Below are positions 45,996-53,894 of a DNA stretch of 64,000 bases, piece after piece; position 1 is the stretch's first letter; each line of letters starts with the position of its first letter. This DNA comes from Amycolatopsis umgeniensis (lineage in GTDB: Bacteria > Actinomycetota > Actinomycetes > Mycobacteriales > Pseudonocardiaceae), in the NCBI RefSeq assembly GCF_014205155.1, contig NZ_JACHMX010000001.1:2480001-2544000 (forward strand). The letters run 5' to 3'. The notes beneath the pieces were generated by a model. The model saw only the letters and a list, made by a program, of their open reading frames with translations, did no database searches and had not been told where the DNA came from. Made by a program: the position numbers and the translations under genes.

Positions 45996-47258
45996 TCAGC
46001 CGAAGAACCCGACCGTGTCCCGTGCCCAGCCGGGATCCCCGGTCCGGGCGAACGCGACCCACGCGCCATGCATCTCGGCCGCGAGGCCCCGCGGGACGGG
46101 ATCAGGACCGAGCAGACCGGTGTCGCCGTGCAGCCACGGCTCGTCGGCGAGGTCGAAGACGAACGGCAGCTCGACGGTGTGAGCGGCGCCGAGCCGTCCG
46201 TCCGACGCCGTCGAGCGATAGCCGAACGAGTAGACATGAGCGTGGCCGTGGGCCTTCGCCAGGCGTGCCGTACCGGCTCCGAACAGGGTTTCCCCCAGCG
46301 CGGCGGCCTCGCCTTCCGTTGCCACGTAAAGGTTTCCCTCTTCGGTGTTGGTGCCGATGAGCAGATCCGCCTCGATCACGAGGCCGTCGGCGGGCTGCAC
46401 CGGCAGCACCAGGCTGAACGGACTCAGCCCGGCCAACGGATCCGACGCTGTCCCGGTCCGCAGATCGAGGCCCGCCAGCGCGGGGAGGATCGCCAGGAAC
46501 CGCTCGTCCGGGATCGCCTCGAATGCTTCGGCGGAAGGTGCGACTCCCAGCGCCGAAGCCGCCGCGGCGGTGACCCTGCGCGCCTGCTCCGGCGTGAAGG
46601 CCCCGGTACCGCTGCCGCTCTGGACGATCACCCGCCGGAACAATCCCACCGCCTCCTGCGTCGCCAGCAGCGCACCGGTGAGCGTGGCACCCGCCGACTG
46701 CCCGAAGACGGTGACGTTGTCCGGGTCTCCCCCGAACACGGCGACCGTGTCACGCACCCAGCCGAGCGCGGCGAGCACGTCGAGCAGCCCCCGGTTGGCC
46801 GGAGCGCCCTCCAGATCGAGGAAACCGGGGACACCGAGGCGGTAGTTCACCGTCACCAGGACGACACCGTCGCGGGCGAACGCCCTTCCGTCGTAGAGCG
46901 CGGCGCGGGTCGAGCCGGTGACGAACCCGCCACCGTGCACGAAGACCATCACGGGCCGCTTGCCGTCGTCCGCGGCGGGCGTCCGGACGTCGACGGTCAG
47001 GTACTCCTCGCCCCGCACCCAACCCGGCCCGAAGTAAGGAGTCATGTCGAGACGGCCGAAGTCGCGGACAGGCTGGGGAGCCGTCGGCGACGGCCTGGTC
47101 GCGTCGCGGACGCCGGTCCAGCCCGGATGCGGCGCGGGCCGGCGGAAGCGGCCAGGCCCGATCGGCGCCGCCGCGTACGGGACGGCGCGGTAGAGCTCGC
47201 CGAACGGGTCGCGGCGGCCGCGAACGACGCCCGCCGGGGTTTCTGCTTGTGGTGACAC
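45996..47258 (-). CDS. Type B carboxylesterase
   Basis: A 420-residue alpha/beta hydrolase. Oxyanion-hole region FVHGGGFVTG (about 103-112), nucleophile Ser in FGQSAGATLTG (about 185), acid Glu in NTEEGNLYV and His in AAHTVELPFVF complete the triad of the family. It is shorter than the usual ~500 residues. GTG start with GAGGAG upstream, 12 nt after the MBL hydrolase stop. Likely hydrolyses an ester made or released in the same pathway. Confidence 0.91.
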   Translation of the reverse strand: MSPQAETPAGVVRGRRDPFGELYRAVPYAAAPIGPGRFRRPAPHPGWTGVRDATRPSPTAPQPVRDFGRLDMTPYFGPGWVRGEEYLTVDVRTPAADDGKRPVMVFVHGGGFVTGSTRAALYDGRAFARDGVVLVTVNYRLGVPGFLDLEGAPANRGLLDVLAALGWVRDTVAVFGGDPDNVTVFGQSAGATLTGALLATQEAVGLFRRVIVQSGSGTGAFTPEQARRVTAAAASALGVAPSAEAFEAIPDERFLAILPALAGLDLRTGTASDPLAGLSPFSLVLPVQPADGLVIEADLLIGTNTEEGNLYVATEGEAAALGETLFGAGTARLAKAHGHAHVYSFGYRSTASDGRLGAAHTVELPFVFDLADEPWLHGDTGLLGPDPVPRGLAAEMHGAWVAFARTGDPGWARDTVGFFG

Positions 47259-47270
47259 GGAAAACTCCTC

Positions 47271-48176
47271 TCAGGAGAGGTGGGAGAAGCCCGCCCACCG
47301 CGAGATCGCGAACTTCGGCCCCCGGCGCTCGACCCGCACGGCACCCTGGGCGCCGAAATGCGCGGGGAAGACGAGCGCGTTGCTGTCGGCGGCGTCACCG
47401 AGCAGTTTGTGCCGGGTCGCCCTGGATCCGGCCGGATCCTCGCAATAGGGCGAATTGGTGTCCGGCTCCACGATCTGCAGCGCGGTGTGCACGAGGTCTC
47501 CCACGAAAAGCGCCTTCTCCCCACCCGATTCCAGGGTGAGCACGGACGAGCCGGGGGTGTGCCCGGGGGCGAGGTCCAGCCGCAGATTCCGGTCTATGCG
47601 GTGGGTTTCGTCCCACAGACGAGTCAGCCCCGCCTCGTGAACCGGCGCGACGCTGTCCTCGAAGACGTTCTGATTTCCGCGCCCCAGCACGGAATCGTGC
47701 TCATCGGCGGGATTCCAGAAGTCGAAGTCCGGCCGCGGCATCAGGTACGTGGCGTTCGGGAAGGTCGGCACCCAGGTGCGGCCGTCGAGCCGGGTGTTCC
47801 AGCCGACGTGGTCGATGTGCAGGTGGGTGTTGACCACGACGTCGACGTCCTCCGGCCGCACCCCGGCGGCCGCGAGGTTGTCGAGGTAAGCGGTGTCGAG
47901 GCGGTTCCACACCGCCGCGTAGGGCCGGTCCTTGTGGTTGCCGACCCCGGTGTCGACCAGGATCGTGCGTCCCTCGCTGCGCAGCACCCAGGACTGGAGT
48001 GCCGCGTGGCACTCGTTCGTCTCGGGGTTCCAGAAGTCGGGCGCCAGCCAGCCGCGGTGTTCGTCCCAAGCGCCGTCGGGGCTGTCGGGCAGGAATTCGG
48101 CCGGTGTCATCCCGAGCGAACCGTAGAACTCTTTGACCCGGGTGACCGTGACGTCCCCGATGATGATCTCGTCCAT
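47271..48176 (-). CDS. MBL-fold metallo-hydrolase (lactonase-like)
   Basis: A 301-residue metallo-beta-lactamase-fold enzyme. NTHLHIDHVGWNT is the HxHxDH zinc motif (about residues 108-120), with further ligands in LAPGHTPGSSV and FVGDLVH and a final FPAHFG His. The architecture is that of AHL-lactonase and related MBL enzymes acting on lactones or phosphodiesters. First gene of an operon with the esterase and monooxygenase, divergent from a MmyB-type regulator across 102 nt containing the palindrome CCTCCC-ACC-GGGAGG (48225-48239). Confidence 0.88.
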   Translation of the reverse strand: MDEIIIGDVTVTRVKEFYGSLGMTPAEFLPDSPDGAWDEHRGWLAPDFWNPETNECHAALQSWVLRSEGRTILVDTGVGNHKDRPYAAVWNRLDTAYLDNLAAAGVRPEDVDVVVNTHLHIDHVGWNTRLDGRTWVPTFPNATYLMPRPDFDFWNPADEHDSVLGRGNQNVFEDSVAPVHEAGLTRLWDETHRIDRNLRLDLAPGHTPGSSVLTLESGGEKALFVGDLVHTALQIVEPDTNSPYCEDPAGSRATRHKLLGDAADSNALVFPAHFGAQGAVRVERRGPKFAISRWAGFSHLS

Positions 48177-48278
48177 GTGACCGAGCCTGGACACCCTGGC
48201 GTGCCCGGGCCACGCCCCGCTTGTCCTCCCACCGGGAGGGTGTGGCTGAGGCCCGCCACGCGACGGATACTCGGGATC

Positions 48279-49289
48279 ATGGACGGACCAGGACCGCTCG
48301 GCGACTTCCTGCAGGCCCGGCGGGCGCGGCTGCGGCCGGAAGACGTCGGCCTACGCGACGTCGGGCCACGCCGCCGGGTCGCCGGGCTCCGGCGTGAGGA
48401 GCTGGCCCAGCTCGCGGGCGTCAGCGTCTCGTACTACGCGCGACTGGAACAGGGCATGTCACGCGGCGCCTCGGCCGAAGTGCTCGACGCGATCGCCCGT
48501 GCCCTCCTGCTGGACGGGCACGAACGCGAACATCTCGACCGGCTCGCCGGTGCCGCCCGCCGCGCGCCTCGGGCACGCCGCCCGCGGCCCGAGAAGCTCC
48601 ACGACGAGACCCGGGATCTCCTGCGCACCGTGTCCGCTCCCGCGCTGATACTCGGCCGTCGCTCGGATGTCTTGGCATGGAACGACCTCGGCCACGCCCT
48701 GCTGGCCGGGCACCTGGATTTCCACGCCCCGGAGGACCCGGCACGACGGCCGAACATGAGCCGGATGCTGTTCCTGGATCCGCACAGCCGGGAGCTGTAC
48801 GTCGACTGGAAGCGGAAGATCCGCGCGGTGGTCGGCAACCTGCGGATCGCCGTCGGCAGGCATCCCGACGATCCGCTGCTCGCGGAGCTGATCGGCGAAC
48901 TGACGATGAAGAGCACCGAGTTCGTCGCGCTCTGGGGCGACCATCGCGTGCAGCCCTGCGACGCCGCGGTCTACGAGCTGCACCATCCGATGGTCGGCCC
49001 GGTGACGGTGACCCAGCAGACCCTGTCGATCGCCCGGTCGCCGGACCAGCTGCTCATCGTGTGCACGACCCCCGCCGGCTCCCCCGGTGAGCAGGGGCTC
49101 GCGCTGCTCGAGCAAGCGCGGTCAGGCCTTGTCGTGGATGGTGATCACGTAGCCGTCCGGGTCGGAGAAGGCGAAAGTGCGGCCGAACGGCCCGTCGAAA
49201 GGCTCCGTGACGATGGGCGTGCCCGCCTCGGCCAGCCGGTCGTGCAGCAGCTGCGCGTCGTCGGCGTGAAGCCACAACGCCACCCCTGA
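48279..49289 (+). CDS. XRE-type regulator with MmyB-like ligand-binding domain
   Basis: A 336-residue regulator. Residues 5-75 form the helix-turn-helix (RRVAGLRREELAQLAGVSVSYYARLEQG), the usual MmyB-family start. Residues 100-275 are the MmyB-like ligand pocket (SAPALILGRRSDVLAWNDLGHALL, PNMSRMLFLDP). The domain should end near residue 280; the frame continues 55 codons into the antisense of the VOC gene, so the C-terminal tail is unusual. GATACT lies 7 nt before the ATG, indicating a leaderless mRNA. Probably controls the divergent MBL-esterase-monooxygenase operon. Confidence 0.85.
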   Translation: MDGPGPLGDFLQARRARLRPEDVGLRDVGPRRRVAGLRREELAQLAGVSVSYYARLEQGMSRGASAEVLDAIARALLLDGHEREHLDRLAGAARRAPRARRPRPEKLHDETRDLLRTVSAPALILGRRSDVLAWNDLGHALLAGHLDFHAPEDPARRPNMSRMLFLDPHSRELYVDWKRKIRAVVGNLRIAVGRHPDDPLLAELIGELTMKSTEFVALWGDHRVQPCDAAVYELHHPMVGPVTVTQQTLSIARSPDQLLIVCTTPAGSPGEQGLALLEQARSGLVVDGDHVAVRVGEGESAAERPVERLRDDGRARLGQPVVQQLRVVGVKPQRHP

Positions 49290-49493
49290 TCCCGGCCCCG
49301 GGGAGACGGCGTCCAGATCCATCCCCGGCACGGGTTCCCGCACCGCGAACGGGATCGTCTCGGTGCCGAACACCACCGCGTGGGGCGGCGCGACGGGCAG
49401 CCTGCTCAGGCCCAGCTGGGTCTCGTAGAACTCAGCCGCACGGTCGAGGTCGCGTACTTGCAGCGAGAGGAAATCGAGTCCGGTCACGGTCAT
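49122..49493 (-). CDS. VOC family protein (glyoxalase/bleomycin-resistance fold)
   Basis: A 123-residue protein with two beta-alpha-beta-beta-beta modules: LDFLSLQVRDLDRAAEFYETQLGL at the N-terminus and FAFSDPDGYVITIHDK at the end. Candidate metal ligands are few, so it may be a binding (resistance) rather than catalytic protein. AAGGGAG precedes the ATG at 49493. It is divergent from a MarR regulator, with two copies of that regulator's likely operator between them. Confidence 0.88.
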   Translation of the reverse strand: MTVTGLDFLSLQVRDLDRAAEFYETQLGLSRLPVAPPHAVVFGTETIPFAVREPVPGMDLDAVSPGPGSGVALWLHADDAQLLHDRLAEAGTPIVTEPFDGPFGRTFAFSDPDGYVITIHDKA

Positions 49494-49507
49494 TGTCGTC
49501 TCCCTTG

Positions 49508-49525
49508 ATGTCAGTGTGTTGACAT
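49508..49525. promoter_or_regulatory. MarR-type operator 1 (ATGTCA-N6-TGACAT)
   Basis: ATGTCA at 49508-49513 and TGACAT at 49520-49525 are perfect arms, extended to 10 bp (49504-49529, CTTGATGTCA). The right arm overlaps a TTGACA -35 hexamer (49519-49524) reading toward marR. Confidence 0.8.
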
Positions 49526-49534
49526 CAAGAATGT

Positions 49535-49552
49535 ATGTCATGATGCTGACAT
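49535..49552. promoter_or_regulatory. MarR-type operator 2 (ATGTCA-N6-TGACAT)
   Basis: The same 6-6-6 palindrome as operator 1, 27 bp further on, covering the marR -10 region and reaching the ATG at 49551. Two identical operators in the divergent gap give strong evidence for autoregulation and control of the VOC gene. Confidence 0.8.
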
Positions 49553-50030
49553 GAGTCAAGGCAGGGTTGATCAAAGCAGGATTGAGCAAAGCGAGGGGGT
49601 CGGATCACTCGACCAAGCGGTGGGATACGTGCTGAAACGAGCGGCGACAGCGCTACGCACGGCCATGGACACCGCGTTGCGCCCTCTCGACCTCACCGTG
49701 CCGCAGTACTCCTGCCTCGAGGTGCTCTCGCAACGGCCGGGGCTGTCCAACGCGGAATTGGCGCGAGCCGTGTTCGTCACCCGGCAGTCGATGAACCTGG
49801 TGCTGCGCGGATTACAGGACCGAGGGCTGGTCACCCGTCCGGCGACAGCGCCCCAGGGCCGCGCCCTGCCCAGCACGCTCACTCCCGCCGGACGCGCGCA
49901 GCTCCACGCGGCCAGCATCGTCGTGAAAACGGTCGAGAAGCGGATGCTCGAACCGTTTTCGGTCACCCATCAAGACCGGTTGCTGCACGATCTCGCCGCC
50001 TGCGCCGAGGCGCTCGCGAACGAGAAGTAG
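49551..50030 (+). CDS. MarR-family transcriptional regulator
   Basis: A 159-residue winged-helix regulator. LTVPQYSCLEVLSQRPGLSNAELARAVFVTRQSMNLVLRGL is the helix-turn-helix region (about residues 48-88), followed by the wing (GLVTRPATAPQGRALPSTLT) and a dimerisation helix. The ATG lies within the second of two ATGTCA-N6-TGACAT operators, so the protein very likely represses itself and the divergent VOC gene until a small ligand binds. Confidence 0.92.
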   Translation: MSQGRVDQSRIEQSEGVGSLDQAVGYVLKRAATALRTAMDTALRPLDLTVPQYSCLEVLSQRPGLSNAELARAVFVTRQSMNLVLRGLQDRGLVTRPATAPQGRALPSTLTPAGRAQLHAASIVVKTVEKRMLEPFSVTHQDRLLHDLAACAEALANEK

Positions 50031-50031
50031 C

Positions 50032-50466
50032 TCAGGACCTCGTGTTCACGAGCGTCTCCGGCTTGAACGCGTAGACGTCGCCGCCCTGGACGAGCACATG
50101 CCAGTCCCCGCAGACCTTGTCGGTCCGGCTCTCCTGCCCCTGCGGCCACCACTGGGCGGCGAGCGTGGCCGCCTGTGTCGCCGCTGCCCCCGGCACGCAG
50201 GTCGCGGGCAACTCACCGCCGACGAAGCGCAGGAGCCGCTCCGAGCCCGTGGTCCGGATGACCTCCGTGATCGACGTCGCCCGGTCCGGCACCCACTCCG
50301 GCACGCGCGCGTCCTTGTCGCGCTTGCCTTCCACGCCGGTCGCGTAGCCGACCGTCTTGACGTGGCCGTTCGCCTTCTCGGTCAAGCCTTCTTTGAGACC
50401 GCATCCGGTCAGCGCGACCGTCGCCGTCGCCGCGGCCAGTGCCGCCGCCGTGATCTTCGTGTTCAT
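50032..50466 (-). CDS. Small secreted lipoprotein
   Basis: A 144-residue protein with a lipoprotein signal: MNTKITAAALAAATATVALTGC, lipobox LTGC with the lipidated Cys at 22. The mature part contains two further Cys (ATCVPG and KVCGDWHV) that could form a disulfide, and a C-terminal VLVQGGDVYAFKPET strand region. No known domain. Its stop lies next to the end of the convergent marR gene. Confidence 0.8.
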   Translation of the reverse strand: MNTKITAAALAAATATVALTGCGLKEGLTEKANGHVKTVGYATGVEGKRDKDARVPEWVPDRATSITEVIRTTGSERLLRFVGGELPATCVPGAAATQAATLAAQWWPQGQESRTDKVCGDWHVLVQGGDVYAFKPETLVNTRS

Positions 50467-50595
50467 ACGATCGAGTCAACCTCGCCGAAGCGCTCGCGGG
50501 ATCGGACTTTCGGTCCGGCCGGGGCGGCCATCCGGCCGATCTTCACGACGGATAACCGCCAGCGCCCGCGGTCGCGCCGGACCACAGTGGTCGTC

Positions 50596-51057
50596 GTGAC
50601 ATCGACAACGGACGCCCTGTCCGTACTCAGAGGCATGTACGCGGCGGAAGCCGGTTACTTCGCCGCCGGAGGCCCCGGCAAGGCGACCTTCGCGCCGCTC
50701 GCGCCGTTCTTCTCCCCCGATGTGGTGCTGCATCAGGCGGACGGCCTGCCGTACGGCGGAATCTGGCGCGGCCACGAGGACATGGAGCGGTTCTTCCTCG
50801 CGATGAGCGGCACCTGGGAGGTTTTCGACATGGTGGAGCAGAGTTTCCTGAGCGAGACCAGCCCGCTGGTCGTCCTGACCCACGTGCACGCCCGCGCCAG
50901 GGCCACCGGACGCGAGCTGGACTTCCCGATCCTGCAGACGATCACCGTCGAGGACGGGCGCATCACCGAGGTGCGGCCGTTCTACTGGGACACCGCGGCG
51001 ATAGCGGCGGCCTGCACGAACTACCATTCCGCTGATGACCGCCTACCACGATCTTGA
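50596..51057 (+). CDS. SnoaL/NTF2-like protein
   Basis: A ~153-residue cone-shaped NTF2-fold protein. LRGMYAAEAGYF, FFSPDVVLHQADGLPYGGIWRGHEDMERFF, and ITVEDGRITEVRPFYWDT fit the SnoaL-like family that binds small hydrophobic ligands or catalyses cyclase/hydrolase reactions. The GTG at 50596 is one of several closely spaced GTG codons, so the start is uncertain by a few residues. Its end overlaps the LexA-like gene by 23 nt and contains the -10 for that gene. Confidence 0.8.
   Translation: MTSTTDALSVLRGMYAAEAGYFAAGGPGKATFAPLAPFFSPDVVLHQADGLPYGGIWRGHEDMERFFLAMSGTWEVFDMVEQSFLSETSPLVVLTHVHARARATGRELDFPILQTITVEDGRITEVRPFYWDTAAIAAACTNYHSADDRLPRS
51022..51027 (+). promoter_or_regulatory. -10 element for leaderless lexA-like transcript
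   Basis: TACCAT ends 7 nt before the ATG at 51035, the spacing that puts the transcript start at the start codon. It lies inside the end of the SnoaL-like gene. No SOS box is seen nearby. Confidence 0.5.
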
Positions 51058-51691
51058 CGTGTTCGAGGAAGCCGCTTCCCTGCCGGAGCGTCAGCAGAAG
51101 ATTCTGCTGACCATCCGCGAATGGGTGGTGGAGCACGGATACTCGCCGAGCACTCGCGAGATCGGCGAAGCGGTCGGCCTGCGCTCGACGTCCTCGGTGT
51201 CGAAGCATCTGGCGGCTTTGGAGGAGAAGGGTTTCCTCCGCCGCAGCAGCTCGATTTCCCGCCCCATCGACGTCCGCGCCTTCCTGCACGGCACCACGTC
51301 CCGGGAATCCACAGAGGACTCGGTGCCGGTTCCCGTCGTCGGTGACATCGCCGCGGGAACGCCGATCTCGGCCGTCGAGCACGTCGACGACGTGATGACC
51401 CTTCCGCGTGAACTCACCGGGCGGGGCAACGTCTTCGGGCTGCGGGTCCGCGGTGACTCGATGATCGACGCGGCGATCTGCGACGGCGACATCGTCGTGG
51501 TGAAGCAGCAGCAAGAGGCGCACTCGGGCCAGATCGTCGCCGCGATGATCGACGAGGAGGCCACGGTCAAGGTGTACCGCCGCCGCGACGGCCACGTGTA
51601 CCTCGAACCGCGCAACCCCGCCTACGACGTCATCGACGGGGATCGCGCGGCCGTGCTGGGCGTCGTGGTCTCGGTGCTGCGCAGCGTCTGA
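51035..51691 (+). CDS. LexA-family repressor (probable paralogue)
   Basis: A 218-residue LexA-like repressor. Winged helix-turn-helix: SPSTREIGEAVGLRSTSSVSKHLAALEEKGFL (about residues 36-68). The autoproteolysis site Ala-Gly is present in GDIAAGTPI, with catalytic Ser in RGDSMIDAAICDGD and Lys in EATVKVYRR, so RecA-stimulated self-cleavage should work. It is shorter than typical actinobacterial LexA, and its recognition helix reads SSVSKHL rather than the SSVAHQL of mycobacterial LexA, so it may bind a different or the same SOS box. No nrdR is adjacent, as would be usual for the main lexA. Confidence 0.85.
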   Translation: MTAYHDLDVFEEAASLPERQQKILLTIREWVVEHGYSPSTREIGEAVGLRSTSSVSKHLAALEEKGFLRRSSSISRPIDVRAFLHGTTSRESTEDSVPVPVVGDIAAGTPISAVEHVDDVMTLPRELTGRGNVFGLRVRGDSMIDAAICDGDIVVVKQQQEAHSGQIVAAMIDEEATVKVYRRRDGHVYLEPRNPAYDVIDGDRAAVLGVVVSVLRSV

Positions 51692-51728
51692 GGAGTTTCT
51701 GTCGGTGGGCCGGAGTAGCTTCCGGTGC

Positions 51729-52070
51729 ATGTACGAAATCGACTTCGTCGAGTTCCCGTCGAGTTCGGCGGCGGGCTCGAGCCTGTTCTTCGAGAAGGCC
51801 TTCGGATGGAAGGCGACGCCGTACGGTCCGGCGTACACCGACGTCCAGGGCGGCGGCGCGGTCTCGTTCGGCTTCCAGCAGGACACCGCGCAGCAGACGG
51901 CCGCGCCGCTGGTGACGATCCGCACCGACGACCTCGAGCGGGCGAGGGGTTCCGTCGAGGCCGCGGGCGGGGTCGTCACGGTCGAGCCGTTCTCGTTCCC
52001 CGGCGGGCGCCGGTTCCACTTCCGCGAGCCCGGCGGCTCCGAGCTCGCGGTGTGGACCCCGGATTCCTGA
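51729..52070 (+). CDS. VOC family protein
   Basis: A 113-residue glyoxalase-fold protein: FVEFPSSSAAGSSLFFEKAFGW at the start, the DVQGGGAVSFGF strand, and FHFREPGGSELAVW at the end with the typical terminal Glu. Function unknown (metabolite binding or isomerisation). TAGCTT lies exactly 7 nt before the ATG, indicating leaderless transcription even though it follows the LexA-like gene by only 37 nt. Confidence 0.87.
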   Translation: MYEIDFVEFPSSSAAGSSLFFEKAFGWKATPYGPAYTDVQGGGAVSFGFQQDTAQQTAAPLVTIRTDDLERARGSVEAAGGVVTVEPFSFPGGRRFHFREPGGSELAVWTPDS

Positions 52071-52072
52071 CA

Positions 52073-52420
52073 TCAGGCGGCGAAGCCGAGCACGAGTGAG
52101 GCCGCGACGGGCGCCAGGTACATCAGCGGGAACGCGACGTGCGACGGCCAGTGCGCGCGGAGCACGGTGATCACCGCACCGGCGAAGTAGAGCACCAGGC
52201 CGATCCCGGCCGCGACACCGATCACCGGCACCCACAGGCCGGCGATCAGGCCGAGCGCGCCCGCGGCCTTGGCGACGCCGAGCGGATTCCACCAGGTCCG
52301 GGGAACGCCGTAGTCGGCCAGCGGCTGCACGACCCACTTGGCGCGGAAGAAGATCGAGGCGGCCGAGAAGGCGGCCATGAACGCTCCGAAGACGGTGACG
52401 ATGACATAGGCGGTGGTCAT
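52073..52420 (-). CDS. DoxX-like membrane protein
   Basis: A 115-residue protein with four hydrophobic helices. The conserved DoxX-type features are FRAKWVVQPLADYGVPRTWWNPLGVAKAAGALGL between helices 1 and 2. Members are small membrane subunits of unclear redox function. AAGGAG precedes the ATG. Divergent from a TetR regulator, and converging tail to tail with the VOC gene. Confidence 0.85.
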   Translation of the reverse strand: MTTAYVIVTVFGAFMAAFSAASIFFRAKWVVQPLADYGVPRTWWNPLGVAKAAGALGLIAGLWVPVIGVAAGIGLVLYFAGAVITVLRAHWPSHVAFPLMYLAPVAASLVLGFAA

Positions 52421-52537
52421 TTCGGTTTCTCCTTGGCTTCTCGGTGGTTCGTCGGGTTGACCCCGGTCACCGCGCCGATGTGACAGCACCGCGCGTGAAC
52501 CACGTCACAGCCCCGCGAAGCGTGCCCGCACAGTTTT

Positions 52538-52551
52538 AGAGCAAGCGCTCT
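52538..52551. promoter_or_regulatory. TetR-type operator in the DoxX-tetR gap
   Basis: AGAGC-AAGC-GCTCT is a palindrome just upstream of the tetR -10 TATTCT (52554-52559), which itself lies 7 nt before the ATG (leaderless). Position suits autorepression and possibly control of the DoxX-like gene. Confidence 0.6.
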
Positions 52552-52566
52552 GTTATTCTCGCGGCC

Positions 52567-53175
52567 ATGCCCCGCCCGCGCGTCCACGACCTGGATCGGC
52601 TGCTCGACGCAGCCGAGCGCCTCGTCGTCGAGGTCGGCGCGCGGGGCGTCACCGTCCGGTCCCTCGCGGCCGCGGCGGGAGTCTCCAACGGCACGATCTA
52701 CCACGCTTTCGGCTCACTCGGCGCGCTTCTGGCCCGCGTCTGGCTCCGCGCGGCGAGCGACTTCCTCGACCTCCAGACAGCGCTGGCCGATCAAGCGGAA
52801 GACGCGGTCTCCGCGGTCGTGGCCGCGGCGGACGCGCCTGCCGCGTTCGCCGACCGGCGGCCCGAAGCGGCCCGCCTGCTCATCACCGTCAAGAAGGAGC
52901 ACCTGCTCGGCCCGCAGGTGCCCGAAGACCTCGCCGGCGAACTCCTGGTACTCGACAAACGCCTGGTCACCCTCCTGATCGAGCTCTCCGAGAGGCTCTG
53001 GGGCAGGCCGGACGCCCAAGCCGTCGAAGTGCTCACGACCTGTGTGGTCGATCTGCCGACCGCCCTGTTCCGCCGCGCGTTCACCGCGGGCGAGCCGATC
53101 TCCGAGGACTCCCGCCTTCGGCTCGCCGGAGCGGTCCACGCCATACTCCTGCTCCCACCCCCACGAAAGGATTGA
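52567..53175 (+). CDS. TetR-family transcriptional regulator
   Basis: A 202-residue regulator. The N-terminal helix-turn-helix is VTVRSLAAAAGVSNGTIYHAFGSLGALLARVW (about residues 28-60). The C-terminal all-helical domain is the ligand pocket. It is followed after 4 nt by a crotonase-family gene, which it probably controls together with itself through the palindrome upstream; an acyl-CoA ligand would fit but is inference. Confidence 0.9.
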   Translation: MPRPRVHDLDRLLDAAERLVVEVGARGVTVRSLAAAAGVSNGTIYHAFGSLGALLARVWLRAASDFLDLQTALADQAEDAVSAVVAAADAPAAFADRRPEAARLLITVKKEHLLGPQVPEDLAGELLVLDKRLVTLLIELSERLWGRPDAQAVEVLTTCVVDLPTALFRRAFTAGEPISEDSRLRLAGAVHAILLLPPPRKD

Positions 53176-53179
53176 CGAG

Positions 53180-53836
53180 ATGCCGACTCTGCGTCACGAC
53201 GCGCCGGTGTTCCTGCTGGACCTCGGAGACGACGAAAACCGTTTCTCGCCGTCCTGGCTGGAAACCGTGCATTCCCAGCTGGACACCGTCGTCGCCTATC
53301 CGGATCCGGCGGTACTGGTCACCGTCGGATCCGGGAAGTTCTACTCGAACGGCCTCGACCTCGAGTGGCTCACCAGCAACCCCACCCAGGCAGCGCAGTA
53401 CGTCGCCGACGTCCACGAGCTGCTGGCCCGTGTGCTCACCCTCGGCGTGCACACGGTCGCCGCGATCAACGGGCACGCCTTCGGCGCCGGGGCCATGCTG
53501 GCGATGGCGCACGATTTCCGGGTGATGCGCGCCGATCGCGGATACTTCTGCTTCCCCGAAGCCGACATCAACATCCCCTTCACCCCCGGGATGGCCGGGC
53601 TCATCCAGGGCAAGCTCACCCCCTCGGCCGCCATCGCGTCGATGACCACGGGACGGCGGTTCGGCGGCACCGACGCGCGGGATCTGGGCCTCGTGGACGC
53701 CGTCGCCGAGAAGTCCTCGCTGCTGGAGTACGCGGCCGACCTCGTCCGCCCGCTCGCCGGGAAGGATCGCGGCACGCTGTCCGCGATCAAGGCGACGATG
53801 TTCACCCCGGCCCTCACGGCGCTCCGCGCGAAGTAA
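53180..53836 (+). CDS. Enoyl-CoA hydratase/isomerase family protein
   Basis: A 218-residue crotonase-fold enzyme. The oxyanion-hole residues are in FYSNGLDLEWL and NGHAFGAGAMLAMAHDFRVM. One acidic residue is in FPEADINIPF, but the second Glu of true hydratases is not apparent (SAAIASMTTGRRFGG), so delta3-delta2-enoyl-CoA isomerase activity is more likely. It resembles short ECI-type proteins. AAAGGA precedes the ATG; in one operon with the TetR gene. Confidence 0.88.
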   Translation: MPTLRHDAPVFLLDLGDDENRFSPSWLETVHSQLDTVVAYPDPAVLVTVGSGKFYSNGLDLEWLTSNPTQAAQYVADVHELLARVLTLGVHTVAAINGHAFGAGAMLAMAHDFRVMRADRGYFCFPEADINIPFTPGMAGLIQGKLTPSAAIASMTTGRRFGGTDARDLGLVDAVAEKSSLLEYAADLVRPLAGKDRGTLSAIKATMFTPALTALRAK

Positions 53837-53894
53837 GGGCCGACATCACCCCTCAGCATGACAACGGCGGCCGAATCGGCCGCGAACTGCCACG

